DNA of 64,000 nt from Rhyzopertha dominica. Its lineage: Eukaryota > Arthropoda > Insecta > Coleoptera > Bostrichidae. The translations under genes were made by a program, and so were the position numbers. The stretch lies in assembly GCA_025024175.1 (NCBI GenBank), contig QCXZ01000064.1, forward strand, positions 11,284,001-11,348,000, read 5' to 3'. The notes beneath the pieces were generated by a model, which worked only from the letters and a program-made list of their open reading frames with translations, was not told the DNA's origin and ran no database searches. Of this stretch, positions 43,600 to 57,370 are shown in pieces; position 1 is the stretch's first letter, and each line of letters starts with the position of its first letter.

Positions 43600-45340
43600 C
43601 AGCGATAAGAGATCTNGCATTTGNGCTCTATCAGAATAGATGCATTCTGAATAGAGTATTGAAGAAAAACCTTAGAAAAACTCCAATCAGATCTCGATTG
43701 TGTTGAGCCAATCAACACCTTCATCAATACGATGGATAGACGCAAAACCACCAGGCCATGCTGTACCATATGTTCAATTGTTTGGAGGGGGTCTTCACAT
43801 TCACAAGAAGGGTTGATAGATGGATCCCATTTATTAAAAAAAAATTGCATTTCCCATGACCAGTGCGAAGGCGATGCAGAGTAATCCAAAGACTTTCTCG
43901 GGAGATCAGTTCCTGTCACCTTTTCTGTAGGATCATCTATAAATAAGCTGTTGATTGAATATATCATGTTTCTTAAGTTGCCAAACAGAACGCCATCCAT
44001 CTTCAATGGTATAAGGAGCACGAAGGAAATCTTCTGTCCACAAAGGTTTTCTAGAAGTTAGCCGACTTGTAAGTAGCTCTTGGAGATCTCGGAAATTCAG
44101 AAACTCATTAGGAGCTGATATTTTTTGCCAAGCTTTATATATAGCAAACTGTCTGCAAATCTCCGGAGGAGCAGTGTTTGAAAGAATCGAAATCCAAAGT
44201 AATGGAATTGACTTAATTGTTCCAATGATTAGTCGCATTGCAGTATTTAGTTAAGTGTCAATTTTTCCTGTGTGATTACTATTTTTCCAGACAGAACAGC
44301 AGTACTCAGCAGTGCTATAAAGCAAGGCAGTTGCAGAAGTACGGAGTACGGAGCAAGCTTATGCAGGATGTTATTTCTAGTCTGTAATTTTTTACTGATG
44401 TTTTCTAGACGTTTCTTGTGCGTTAGAGAGATATCTAGGGTCACTCCAAGGTATTTTGGCTGACAATTATGTTATTTGACATAACATGAAATTGTTTTGT
44501 CTTTTGGTGATTGTTGAGATGAAAACAAGAGCCAGGCTTGAAATACATAGCAATTTATAATCTCGATGTCTCTTGAAAGGTTTTGTTCAAGTACAGAAAA
44601 GTCTTTACTTTGCAAAGTCAATGCCATATCGTCTGCATACACAAATTTTCTCTATTGAGTTACTGGAAGGTCACTTATGTAGAGGTTGTAAAGAATAGGC
44701 GACAGAAACCATCCTTGTGGAAGACCATTATTCAAAATCCTGAATTTGCTACTTTTTTCTCCCAAAAACGTTCTGAATTGACATTGACGTTGTTCGATAA
44801 GCTTTACAGTCTTCCACATTTCAGAGTATTAAATAGTTTGAGGATCAACCCATCTATCCACACAGTATCATAGGCCGCGGATAAGTCTATGAACACTACT
44901 CCAGTTTTCAATCGTTTCTGGAAACCAACTTCACCATATGTTGTTAGAGCCAAGGCTTGGTCATTAGCAACCTCTGTCCTTCCTAAAACCTGCTTGTTCC
45001 TTCGGAACTGAGTCTTCAATAATAGGTCCTATTCTCTGGTAGAGTAATTTCTCTAGTAACTTATAGCAGACACTCAGGAGGGCAGTGGGTCAGTAACTTC
45101 CTGCTTCATTTGCAGGTTTCCCAGGCTTTAAGACAGCAATCACCTTTGTTTTCTGAAACAAATTTGGAAGAGTACATGTAATAAAATATTATTATAGAAC
45201 AATAGCAACCATTTTAAAGCATTCGGCCCTAAGTTTTTCAAGAATTCTGGGTAAATACCGTCAAAACCCACAGCCTTGCGGGCTTTCAGACCACAAATAG
45301 GTTGCCGAAGTTCTTCCAATGAAAATAATTGTGACAACTC
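43600..45340 (-). mobile_element. Jockey-like non-LTR retrotransposon reverse transcriptase relic
   Basis: On the minus strand the parts run in order. They are ICGLKARKAVGFDGIYPEFL (45290-45240), FRRN and VVFIDLSAAYDTVW (45000-44860), then VYADDMALTLQ with an intact catalytic YADD (44628-44639). LGVTLDISLTHKKRL (44444-44390) and a C-terminal zinc-knuckle-like region with CECEDPLQTIEHMV (near 43800-43760) follow. Frameshifts and stops separate these parts and ambiguous bases occur at the 3' end. The endonuclease domain is absent. Confidence 0.8.
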
Positions 45341-45479
45341 TACCGAACTGGTACTAACAACTCAGCACGTATTTCATGTCTTGCTCTTGTTAGTTCAATT
45401 GCGACAAACACGCCCCCAAACAAAATTACGTAAACGAAACAGCCGCAGATTTGATTGTCAGTTTAATAGCTTCTCTTTG

Positions 45480-45960
45480 AAGCCTGGCTTGCGTTTATAA
45501 CCTACCTCAACATCTTTAATTAACGAAGTGCCAAATGGGACAATCGAGGGAAAACCACCAAACAAGTAATCACCTCTGTTTTCCGGGGTTAGGGCCCTAA
45601 CGATTAGGGTTGATAATAGTCGGGCGCAAGCGCTCTTTACCATACACACGTAACTTTGCCATTCTGTAATCAGTCTGCCGGCGGGCGTCAACAATTGTGG
45701 TGTTACGTGCACGGCCTTCCAAGAGTGTTTTAAATATACGCCTCCTACAAATCGGAAATTTCGGTCGGCCCTCCAAATTCAAGGCCCCGCACCACCAAAA
45801 ATATCGCGAACCGCATTTCGGGTGTTTTTTCGCCGATGATGTGATCTGAAGCTCTGCCGGGGTCATTAGGAGGCAATTAGAATGTTTGGTGAGGTGTAGC
45901 ACTACCATGATGGTTGAGAAAGTGGAGGGATTCCTCATGTTTAGAAAACCAGTGTACAGG
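45480..45960. other. GC-richer unique island
   Basis: It is distinctly more GC-rich than its flanks. Overlapping minus-strand frames of 84 and 113 codons have no recognisable domain and a skewed composition. It could be conserved non-coding DNA or an exon of an unknown gene. Confidence 0.3.
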
Positions 45961-45999
45961 ACCTTCCAGTATTTAGAAACGTGAGTGCTTTGCTGTCGT

Positions 46000-48900
46000 T
46001 ATTGACAATTTGCAACTTTATGCGTTTGCTTACTCATAATGTTATCAATTAAAAGAGGCAACATTAGATTGCAGTGTCATTTTTGTTGTTAGGAAAATTG
46101 ATGCCGTTGGTCGCCGATAAAATTATCGTGTGGATGTGCATTTCCATTTAATCGGGGAATGTCGCTAGCTTAGTGGTCATTCACTTGATTACACGGTTAA
46201 TTTTGTCGGTTGCCCTCAAATACGGAACAGAATATGCTGTAACAGGTTGGATAGATCATGCATAACAACTGCATCTCATGAATAAAGATGCCGCAACCGC
46301 ATTGCATTATATCGACCAAACACAACAAAGTATCGCTTGCGTTTTTGTTCAGTCACTGAAGTAGTTAAGTTTTTTTGCACATTATCATGAGATAACAGCA
46401 ATAAAACCTACTTAATAAGAAATTGTAGTTTTTCTTAATAAAAATAAACATCTTAGCTTATATGCAAATTTCGGCTGGTACATATTTCTTAGTTCATTTC
46501 CTAGAAATATTGCAGTACCTACAGTGATATATAATTTGTTGTATTTTTTCTGTTTATAAGGAATTTTAAAGAACGTTTTCGTTTTTGCTTCTTCTATGTA
46601 TAGGCCATGTTAGGGGCGTTGTGAACGCTGATAGCAGCTGTTTAATTGAATTAAATCCATAATTTGAACATAGTTTTTATTACTGCTATTTGTCCTGATT
46701 TTTGTATGGTGTTTTAAATTAATTAGTTATTTACTTCGCTGCTTTAGTATTCTTATTTATTCATTTTCTGAGCCCCAGGGCTGTTTTTACCCATAACCAA
46801 TTTATTTTTTTCTTATCATACGTTAATGGTATACTTATGCTTTTTATAAGATAATTCTCCACATACTCGTAAATTCTAACAAGGTGATTGTTCTATAATT
46901 TTCGCAGTATTTGTTATCCTTTTTGTGCTTGTGGTAGATCACCGCTACCATACTCATCTCGAAACCATATATAGAAGGGCGGTAACGACGATGTTTGAAA
47001 AGCGTCAAGTTATAGATACAGCGAACAAGTGCGAGCTAAATGCCCTTAAGTGATTGTAGTGGGCTGAAGAAGTAACATAATTCATTGTAAATCAGTATTT
47101 AGTGTGGAGATTTGGCAAGATCTCCGCATTTTTCGTACGCGTACATGTAACAGTATGTGATTTTCTGTACTGCTACAAATTTCTCTTCTTCCAGTAATTT
47201 TTTTCGACTTCTCTCCTAATTGTTTTCATTTACAACATCCCTCTACGCTTGCTGCATTCAATTCCCCACCTAATCAAATCCGCCTTTACTTTTTTATCTT
47301 ATCTCTGTTCTTTTCGACCCTTTAGGATTTTCTCATATATCTTCCACATTTATTGTTCCCATTTTATTAACTACGTGGGGTTTTATTTATATTTATTTTT
47401 TTAAGTGCAATATGTTTATCCATCACTACTGCAAAAATACCTCGAGAAATACATAACGACAACTTGTTGGTTTCTAGTTTTTTGGCTATTTTTAATGGGA
47501 GGAAAACAGAATCATTCCGACTTATCACTAGGATGCAGGACGCGCGCTTTGTATGTTTAATGCTGTGGTTACAGTAGGTAATAGAATCCAGCATTTACCA
47601 TCATCTTATCTTAAACTTCGACAAAATACTCAAGCTTCAGCAAAATAAGTTTGACGTACCTCTACCACATAGTTTTCGTACTAGCCACTCGGTCGTTCGT
47701 TTCCTGTATATCGACAACGGTCATATTTGGCAGTTGCTGTTTTATTGTTGAATTCCACGTATTAGCACATGCTCGGGCATATTAAACGCTAAGGGATCTT
47801 CTATATATGCACGTCTTGTAACCGACGCTTATTTAATACGTGTACAATGACAAAACTGTTACTTCCACTTCGGTAAAATTGTGCTAAAAGATTTCGAAAT
47901 GCCAAGAGCAGTTTTACATGTAAAAATAAGACAAATTGTATTAAACCTCTGTAGTACAAATATTTATGGAACCGTTTTACGCAGACGAAGTTTTATTTAA
48001 TGTTGTGGTAACGTAAGGGTATTTATTTCTTCGTTACTGTTAATCGGGCAGCGTTTTGGAATATTTTAATCAAGCCTATTTGATACTTCTCGGGAACTCA
48101 AGATGTTTTTTTATCATAATCTGTGCGTATTGCTACAGTTTCTAATAACACGTTTCGTAGCCTGTGGGCATATTTAATAACCACTTTTATTTATGGTAAG
48201 GTCTAATCACTTATTAAATAACATTTAATAACAAACGACTAGCAATAATTATTAGATAAAAAACACTTACTTAGTTCGCTAACAACAAACTAGACTACTC
48301 CTGGATATAAATCACGCAATGTCAATAGTGTTATGTATACTTTTTACAGACAAGTAAAATACGACTTTACTACCGACTCTCTGACTAAAACAGTATAATC
48401 AGTACATTGTAGTATAATATATTTTTCTGTGTCATGGGTAGCTTTTATTGTGTAGCTATTTGAAGTATTGTGGTAATATCAATTATGTATCAAAAACAAA
48501 GAGAGATATGAGCAATACAAAACAAAATTTAGGCAATCCCAACCAGTTGCAACACCTATCCAAAACGTGCATGCTGATAACAATAATTCTGTTTACTTTG
48601 TTACAACAAAAGTAAATCAGTTTGAACTCCTTAATTGTTTTCGGGTTATTTTGGCTGTGCAATAAATTATCATTTGTTATTCCTCCTGGGGTTACGCCCT
48701 TTATAGGAATGTTAAAGTAATAATACTCTAGTAAGTGCATAAAGCAGTACAGTTAAATGGATGTAAAAGTATCGATCACAAATATTATACACCAAAACCA
48801 GTTATCAGTTTGTTATTAACAGCAATAAAACAGTGACGTATGTTATTACTTACTCAGTAAATTTTTATTATTTTTCTTGTTATTAAGCGCTCTCTTTTAT

Positions 48901-49070
48901 AAACGAGATGTTCTAACAATCGTACTACTATATGTATTTTTGTGGGTACGACGTATGACGAATGGTAATTTTTTTGAAGCAAGGCGTTTAGATGTAGAAA
49001 ATTATTAAGAAAGACGTTTATTTAGCTTATTGCTAGACATTTGCAGGAATATATATCGGTTTGCAAGATA
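46000..49070. other. AT-rich DNA without recognised gene
   Basis: No feature is supported. A small island at 46080-46240 resembles the other GC-richer patches. Confidence 0.45.
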
Positions 49071-49079
49071 CTGGATCTT

Positions 49080-49360
49080 TTATAGGCCAGAACTGCAGAA
49101 CCTGGGAAACAAATTGTTATCGTTGCACGAAGGCTCAGTACACGAAAGATTGCAGCTGCGATGAACATTGGTGAAGAAAACAAGTTGTATCATTGTTATA
49201 TACTTACAGCTGGTACAGGCACTATAACCAAATGATTTTCCTGCTCGTCTCAAATAGTGGAGGGGTTTTCCGAAAAGGAATTACTCAAATTCTTCAACAT
49301 ACTGTTCATTTTACAGACGAGTCAGTAAAAGATTTGCTTATAATTTTACGTGTTAGTATC
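49080..49360 (+). mobile_element. mariner-like transposase relic (N-terminal half)
   Basis: The + strand reads VARRLSTRKIAAAMNIG (helix-turn-helix), then LQLVQAL, a stop, PNDFPARLK, and then HFTDES. This is the order found just before and at the first catalytic Asp in the DUF4817/DDE_3 mariner-like family. Stops are frequent. Confidence 0.55.
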
Positions 49361-50239
49361 TGATTTGTGTATGATGGGCCATGGCTTATGTGGACGTTTC
49401 TTGGTAGCACTCTAGATAAGACGAGGACGAACATACTGCCCAGGGAGAGGGTTTCCACAAAAATGTTTTGAATTGTGTTTTTTTCGGCCTCTTAAGAGTC
49501 TAATCTATACCACCTCAAACTTGGAGAAAACCCTGCCTACGTAGCATTTGTTGTTTAAATGTTTAATTTTTTGAGTGATGGCGTTTCAATAAATAAGTAT
49601 GTTCATTACAGTTTTTTGCTTGAAAGTTAAGTTGATAAACTGGGAAATCCATTTTTATTTGGTTCAATTTGGTAAACTTATTATGCCTTCTTATTCCTTG
49701 CTTGGTTGTAGATCTAACAAATATGATATAGTTTTCACATATTTTCATTATTACAAGATTAGATTTTTAATTTGTCTAATTTTCAACCCCTATAACTTTA
49801 TAAAAGATAATTCTACGTTAAATTTGACGAAACACAGTGCTGCCTCAATTTCTTTCCAAGAATAAGATACTTAAGATATTTAACATAAAGTTGGCTCCTT
49901 ATCAAGGGAATGGTGTTAACAAGTCGCTGTTATTTAATCGTGGATGACGCTTACTTTTTGTAGACCGAGTTTAGGTTTTAGTCTCTCTATTCAATTTACA
50001 ATGTAAGTCATTCAGACTCTTTAAGCATTAAAAATATCGACAACGTTAAGACCATCTACACCTCCGAACTAATAAGCGACGTAGGATAATTTTAAGTAGC
50101 ATATTGTTTTCATTTGATATCTAAAATTATTTTGTTTAAAGTGGTTTTTGGATTGGCTTGCGGGCTTCATTTCTTTATTCAGGAAAAATGGATGCTCTTA
50201 TATCGTTGGGGCTTTCAAAGGATATCGCGCTTATAGCGC

Positions 50240-50780
50240 TCACTTAATGTGATTAATGCCATATTCCCACCATTAAGAATTGTTCAATAGCACCCTCTCT
50301 CATTAAATCAGTACGATTCATCAATTTTCCAAATATGACGCAAACATTACCAACACGTTTTGCGTCCAAACACACGTTTATCTTGCTCAATATTGAACAG
50401 GGCCGGCCAAATTTAATATGCACCCCTGTCGATTACTATAACCCATATTTTTCAAAATCGTCCACAAAGGTGGTGCCCCCAGTAGAACCGGTCCGCAGTG
50501 TGCGCTCCCAGGGTGACTAAGTCTAATTACTACGTTACTGGAGGGACAGCAGCCCCCTTGAAGGTGATTCATGCAAAACATTTTTTCTAGATCATACCCC
50601 GTGGCGAATTCGGGGCAGATCGAGGGCCGAAAGTGTTGTATATCAGGTTACCTGGGGTGTGGAAAGTCGATTGAAATATTGGGTTACTGGGTAAACGCCG
50701 TGGACGGGGTATGTGAAGTGGAAAATATGCCGAAGGAAATTGGGAGACACGCCCCTATAGTTAACTGAAATGAGATACCG
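50240..50780. other. GC-richer unique island
   Basis: It contains GGGCCGGCC, CTAATTA and a long stretch without AT-rich runs. Short frames on both strands have no known domain. It is a candidate conserved regulatory block. Confidence 0.3.
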
Positions 50781-53084
50781 TTTAGTTAATATTTATGGGG
50801 ACGTCAAAGTGCAAGAAAATCGTCAATCAGTTCACTATTTTCTTTTGTAAAATGTGTATTGATTAATTACCGTTGCAACAGTTTTTTTTATTTTGTTTGA
50901 TAAAGGCAAATTTCTCTGAAATATGTAAGAACTTTCAGCCGCCCCCTAAGTGGGTAAAATGCAGCCTAAGGAACTGTTACGCTAAGTTAAAAGTTTTTTA
51001 ATTGGCCAATCCCATACGTGAGGCCGTAGGGTTTAGTACAATGTAGTGTTGGTTACTGGATTACGTAAATGATACGATTTTATTATTTAAAAATAAAAGA
51101 ATATATGCCTGTTATTTTTTGCAGTGTTTTGATAGATTTCCCATATTTAGAGTATGCCACCCTGGACACAAAATAATTACGGATACACAATTATCTAAAA
51201 ATTCTAAAGGAAACTGGGGGTTCAAAAGAGAACTATTTATCACTAAGACAAAATGTGAAAGAATGTAGAACGTTTCACAATACAATTCAGAATTTAAAAA
51301 CTAAAGCAAAGGCTCAAAATTACATTCATTGATTGATTTTGATAAAGATTAAAAAATCTCTGAGTAAATGATTTCTACATTCAATTTTTTCAAACACCAA
51401 GTTACTGTAAGGTCTAGTTTCAATAATTTTCTTGTACGTGCTACTGTCTCCATTGCAATTCATAATATTGCATTTTATCCCAAATTTTTTAATACTTTTG
51501 GTTGAAAACCCTCTAATAAATTTCAGAGTCCATACTATTTGAGGAACCTGTATGTATGGTTTTTTGAATACGCGTGGTTTGCATGGTTCCCCCGGCAACA
51601 GTAAGCGCAAAATATTTTTTAAATCATATAGGGCTTCTTACTTATTCTCGGTCTCTTCCATGGTTTCAGATGTTTTTTCCCATTCATTCGCCATGCTACA
51701 ATGGACACGATTATATGTTTCCGAAGACATACATACAAGATAGTAATTCTTTTTAAATTATAGAAGTCTCAACCGTAATTCGGCTAATTCCAAAATAGCA
51801 TTGCGTCTGAACTTTACATTTCATATTATGTGCCTATGCGAATGCAAATAATCCGGATGCTGGCAAGTACTGGTGTACTTAACATTTTTCTCAAATACAT
51901 AATTACTTCCGATAAGAATAGTTTAGAGTTACCACCTAGTGCGGTTTAAGCGTCAGATATCACCTTGAGCAAATAGAATTCACATTTCATAAAGTATGAC
52001 AGTATCAGATTTCGGCTTTCGACAACTGCAACAGGAAAGGAATATCCATCGTTTATTCGAAAAAAAAAACTTAAAAATAATTTTATCAATTTTTTTTAAC
52101 TTTTTCCTGAACATATTGGCTCCGACCACTTAGTATGGAAAAAAATTATCTTTTTAATGGTATATTTTACGCCTATGTTTAGTACTTTCTGAGATACAGC
52201 TGCATAACTGCATAACACCATAAGTAAGACGAAGAGACCGAAGCGTCTTAAAGCAGGCAACTCCTTTAATGTTTCTCGTTCCATGTTTCTAAAAGCAGCC
52301 GACATAGTTCCTTACACAGGTTCTTCATTTTCCACGCTACGTACATATTCAATCCAGATTTATTCGTTCTCAAAATAATTTTCAGTTTGAATTTAAGACC
52401 AGAGTGATTTTTTAAAAATACCATTAGTTTTATCTCTTCTGTAGTGAAAGCCTACTCGTATGGTGATTAAAAACTGAACTGGAACTAGAAATTCGTAATA
52501 TTTTTATAACCTAGTAGTCCACTCCACAAGGTATAGATAGCTAAAGCTACCCTTTTGGAATTTGTCAGTAAAAAAAAATCTCTTAACTTTACGGTAGCAG
52601 TTGCTACTTATTCGACCACATTTTTAGACGCTCATTAATGACGATATGCAATGATATTCTGCAGTGTACACTTTCGGAGGCATCCTAGAATTTAGATATT
52701 TTCACAGTTTAAGCGTCGCGAATCTTAAATATGAGACTTCTAGGAGTTTATAAAAATTTGTTTTATCTTAATTACAATACAATACTGTGTAATTTAAAAG
52801 TAAATAATAAATTTAGGTAATGACAATTTCTCTTGCTGACGACACAAAAAAAACATCACTTTCTGTAAAACTGGCTTGTTAATGTAGGTATAGCATAAGA
52901 GCAATAAACTTGCAGCTCCTTTATACATATCGAGTATATACCTAATTGAGTTCTTAAATAAACTTAATTTCTTGATACATATTTGAAAGTGCTCGTATGT
53001 CTTCAGAAATGTTTCAGATGATACTGAAATATATGACCCTATTTCGATAGGTATTTGAATCCATAAGCACAAAACCTATATCAG

Positions 53085-53432
53085 CAGGTTTTGTCCTAAG
53101 GAGATCAACTGCAACGAATTTAGCTTGTTTTTTGGCAGTAGGTCTTTGAGTTTCTTTAAGTGGATATAATGTATGCTTACTTTAGTAAAGCGTTTGATAC
53201 AGTTAGCCACGATAACTTCATTCATAAGTTGGGTGCTTTCGGTTTTTGCTCATACTATCAGTCATATTTCAGTGAAATTTGCTATTCTAATTACACTTCA
53301 CCTGATACCTTTTTGCTGCACATCTGCTGTACTGCAAGGTACCAATTGCTGTTTGTGCTATTTAACATTACTAATGTTTACGCCGACGATTATTGTCTGG
53401 TTTTGGAGGATCTAATGCGTAATGAGTATTGA
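53085..53432 (+). mobile_element. non-LTR reverse transcriptase fragment
   Basis: The + strand reads GFVLRRSTATNLACFL, then MYAYFSKAFDTVSHDNFIHK and LGAFGF, a gap, and VYADDYCLVL. These are the front palm motifs and catalytic YADD of a CR1/Jockey-type reverse transcriptase. The middle is shortened and frameshifted. Confidence 0.7.
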
Positions 53433-53439
53433 GTATACT

Positions 53440-54280
53440 CGTAACCGTCTATAATTAAATATATCGAAGTATGCTATTACTGCAACTTTTTTATATTATA
53501 GAAATTGTCTAGGGTACTCAGACACTGAAATCTAATCTTTAATTTGCTCCCAAATCAGATGCACTGCACTTAGCTGGTTTCTTCTTTTCTAGGTTCACAT
53601 GAATCTATTCAGCATAAGAGTTCAAAATTATTGGATTTCTTCGAGCATAAAGTGTGTTGGATAAGAAATCTTGCTCGTATATCGAAGGCGTTATACATAA
53701 ATATAGTTTTTTCAACAATATTGTTCGCAACAGACTTCGATTCTGATATTTCTTTTTGTAGGATTTTTTGTGTCTTCTAGATTAAATGAACGCAAGCAAG
53801 TTAATTCGGTACCAGTTTATCTTATGTATTTGCCAAATTGTGTTTATTCTCATCAAGATACAGTTCAGTAAGTGCGCTTGGAAAAAAATAATACTGTACC
53901 GCTGTAAGGAGTTACAATACAGTGTAGTTTTAATTGTATGTGTAATTATAAAATTGTTTTTAATAACAAAAGTATTTATTTGAGTTAATTATCGACATTC
54001 TCGTGTACTGATAATTCATTTGAAAATAGAATTTACTGTTGCAGAAAACATCCAATAAACGTATGTTTATATTGATATAAAGAAAAATTTCTCTTACAAC
54101 AAAATAATTCGCTTTTTCTAATCTTTAATTCAACACTATCCTTTCGGTAAGGATTATGACTTTCCATCTTTTAATAGCTGTTAACAAGATATGTCTCACT
54201 ATAAAGAGTGAGGTGCCAATTTGTTTATTATAGTTTTATAAATTAAATATTATCTGGACTACGGTAAATTAAGGTTCATG
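53440..54280. other. DNA without recognised gene
   Basis: It possibly holds further decayed reverse transcriptase sequence up to about 53700; otherwise nothing is supported. Confidence 0.35.
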
Positions 54281-54289
54281 GTAAACCAT

Positions 54290-54620
54290 TGCTGTCTGTA
54301 CCTCATCCTCATCGTTTCATAAATAGCGACGCCTTCACCAAATCGTTTTCTTTTGTCGTAAAGTGACATTTCTCGTTTACTGCGAACAGAAGGTTCCAAT
54401 ATTTAAACGAAACCGTTAAAGGCTCTGGTCCATGTGCCGGTTATGTGAAACGTCAGCTAAGCCGGTTATAAGGAACAGATTTAACCCCCTCGTTTACATT
54501 ATTTATTGCGTGCGAACAACATTCTGTCAACGGCCGCGACATTTTTTGGGGTCCCTCTGGCGGTTTCTATTTTGGGGGTGCAGATATAATAACTCTGGCT
54601 TAACGGGGGTATCCTTATTT
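54290..54620. other. GC-richer unique island
   Basis: It has words such as TTATTGCGTGCGAACAAC and TCAACGGCCGCGAC in AT-rich surroundings. The + frame over it (54432-54779) has no recognised domain. Confidence 0.3.
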
Positions 54621-54999
54621 ATTTTAGGTTTTCTGAAGCTACAAGTTCAAACTATTGTCGACATGATACGGCATAAGAGAAAAATTGTTATATGTTATGA
54701 CCAACAAATTTCTGTTATCTCAATCTACAAATATCTATTCTTATTTCTAGTTCGTATATGTTGTTGTCAAAAAAGCTAAAATAATTTTCTCTTCATACTT
54801 ATAAGGGTATGAGCGTAAGAGCATATGAGTGTAAAATAAGATAATGTGTAAAAAATTCTAAATGCGTGTATATTAAGCAGGTTTCAAATCATCTCTGTTA
54901 TTTAACACGCATGAATCAAAAGTCCTCTTCTAAATGAAATCCTTAAATATCTTATATAAAGCCGGATGAAGCGCGGACGGTAAACCAATTTAGGCAGAT

Positions 55000-55445
55000 T
55001 ATAAGCGTTACCTAAAGAAAACGGGTTTTCCTAAATATCTCCGAATATATTTAATATATTCAAAAAATGAAAATACCGTCAGATAGGAAATAAAATTTCT
55101 CACAAAAAGTGTCTTAAAAATTTATTCAAAATTTTGACATTTTCGAAATATAATCTATTTTGGACCCATCTCGTACGATTTTTTTAAATTTTGGTATTAT
55201 GTAGAAAATCAAATTTTCTGTACCGAAAGCACTTTTGTAATTTTTTTGTTAAGTTAATAATTTTCGATCTATTTGAAAAAAACTATTTTTGCTAATATCA
55301 CGAGGACTGTTTGTCTTAGAAAAAATGTGTAGAGAGAAAATATGCTCAAAACATGATTACTAATCGTATAGTATAAGAAATAAAAACATAAATGTCATTT
55401 TGACAATTGTATGTGGAAGTATTGATTCAATTTGCAGCGGTTTTT
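55000..55445. repeat. dispersed repeat, copy 2
   Basis: It matches 36615-37057 in the same orientation. Shared blocks include CTAAATATCTCCGAATATA, CAGATAGGAAATAAAATTTC and ATTCAATTTGCAGCGGTTTT. The left half with the inverted end is missing. Confidence 0.75.
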
Positions 55446-55449
55446 TTTA

Positions 55450-57040
55450 AATGCGGTATTACTTTCAGTATTAAGTCTGAGTTTGAAAAAAAGAGCAGCC
55501 GTAAATATGAACGAGACAGTGCAACGAACCAATTAAGTAATTAAATACTTAAGTGTGTTGTACTTTTGAATATTTAGAAAAATTCCAGGCAAACTATAAT
55601 GTCACATTTATTTTGCTATGATTAGAGTGTTCACTTTCTGTTTAATGTTTTGTTACTACAATTCTAGAGATTTGAGTCGTATCGTAAACGTCCATGCCAA
55701 ATTAAAATAATAACTCCCTGCTTTATTATATAATAAAAAATAGGAGCTAAAGTATTTAAATAAGTATGCATCTAACATCATTGTTCTCTTTGTTTTAGTA
55801 TTTTATATTATTTATTACTAGATAGGTGTTTAATAAATCCTTTTGTTGAGCGTATTTCCTAAATGGAACTAAATGTCAAATAACTGCTTTCATGCGAGTG
55901 TTATATACATTACTTATAACATTAATCAGCTTCTTAGCTGTTTTGATTACCTGTATACCATAATATTGTTTTTGCTTTACATTGCCCGGCCAATAATCCG
56001 GATCAAACGCGTTGCCATACCTATCATATATAACTAATTGCCGTTTCACTTAAAAAGTTCATGCTCTACATTGACCCAATAATGTTTGTGTTGATTTGCA
56101 ATTAATAATAGTTGAGAGTCGGTGCGTCTGGTTCTGCCGTTGCTTGAATTCTTGCTTTGTAATTTGAGTGAATTGTGACGGAATTTCAGACGTAGATCGC
56201 CTTAACAAGTAACGAAGTATGCTATGCATTGCACTCACGTACACCTCTAGTATGGGATCTCGTGGAAGATGGAACGCTTCCTTTGGGAAATGATAGTATT
56301 TAGGTCAGAATCTCTTAAATTGCATTTTCCTTATATGGCAGTGCGACACGGAAAGCCTCTCTTGCTGATTGGTTTTTTCATCATTCATTACTTTGCATTG
56401 CAGTTACCAACTACATTTTTTGGGCCTGAATGTATTTCACTTGCGTAAAAGCCAAAATCTGTGACATTTATGTAGAGACGAAGAGTTGTCCAAGCAAGTA
56501 GGCTATAGTTTTACTCCGAGATGTGACACTTGCTTACAACCAACGGAAAGAGGAGAAGGATGAGGAGGAATTAAACCATATTTTGAAATGAAACCCTATA
56601 ATAATGGATTTTACCTGTGTATGTGTAACTGCGTTGAGAATGAAGTGCAACTGAATGGAGATAATTGCAGATGAATTATGAGATTGGATTCGCGAAATAT
56701 AATAATTAAATCTAATATGCACGACTATTTTTTCGTAAGTACGATAAACCAAAAAGTAAAACATACAAAAGGCACTGCGTTATCGGGTAAAATACATCAA
56801 AATTGCAGTTTATCATATTCATACCTTTGTAAAATGTTTTATTTTCAGTTAGTGTATGATAACGTAAATTGTCTAAACATTTTATTTTAAATAATTATTT
56901 ACTGATGACACTCTTGGGCGAATTTTATGCGATTACCATATATGGGATAAATGTCAAGCATCAAAGGTTGTGTTGAAACTTTCTAACGAACCCCTGAATA
57001 TACTCTTCTTTTACACCATTATTGATAGCTATCTTTTAAA
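55450..57040. other. DNA without recognised gene
   Basis: Nothing is supported beyond short anonymous ORFs. Confidence 0.45.
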
Positions 57041-57044
57041 TGAT

Positions 57045-57370
57045 GCTTCTAGCTGTTGCCCGCGGTTTTCCTCGCGTAGAATGAAAACTAACTGAAATTG
57101 CATACGAAGTTTCACCCTCCACACCTTTATTGGTGGAATTTCCAAAACAATTTAATAAGTGTGTATTATTACAATAGCGTCTCAATACGTAATTCATGTT
57201 AACCACGTCGAAAATAAATCAACTTCAAAAAGTAAAAAAAAAAAACGCTGAAACCAATACTTTCGTTCGTACGATCATCATGCTTTTAATTTCAATTAAT
57301 TTCAAAAATGACAGAACTCCCATACAAACTTTCATCCCCTAATTGGTCAACGCTGGACTAAGAATAAAAA
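57045..57370. mobile_element. RTE/SINE-like dispersed repeat fragment
   Basis: AGCTGTTGCCCGCGGTTTTC with CTCGCGTAGAATG matches the very common insect repeat start (AGCT-TTGCCCGCGAC-TTCG-CCGCGT). CATACAAACTTTCATCCCCT near 57320 is its usual downstream part. It is non-coding here. Confidence 0.6.

Noticed and set aside
44583..44873. + strand ORF of 96 codons
   Set aside because: It is the antisense shadow of the Jockey-like reverse transcriptase on the minus strand.
45458..45938. Overlapping minus-strand ORFs (84 and 113 codons) as coding exons
   Set aside because: Open frames here are expected from higher GC content; no motif or convincing splice sites.
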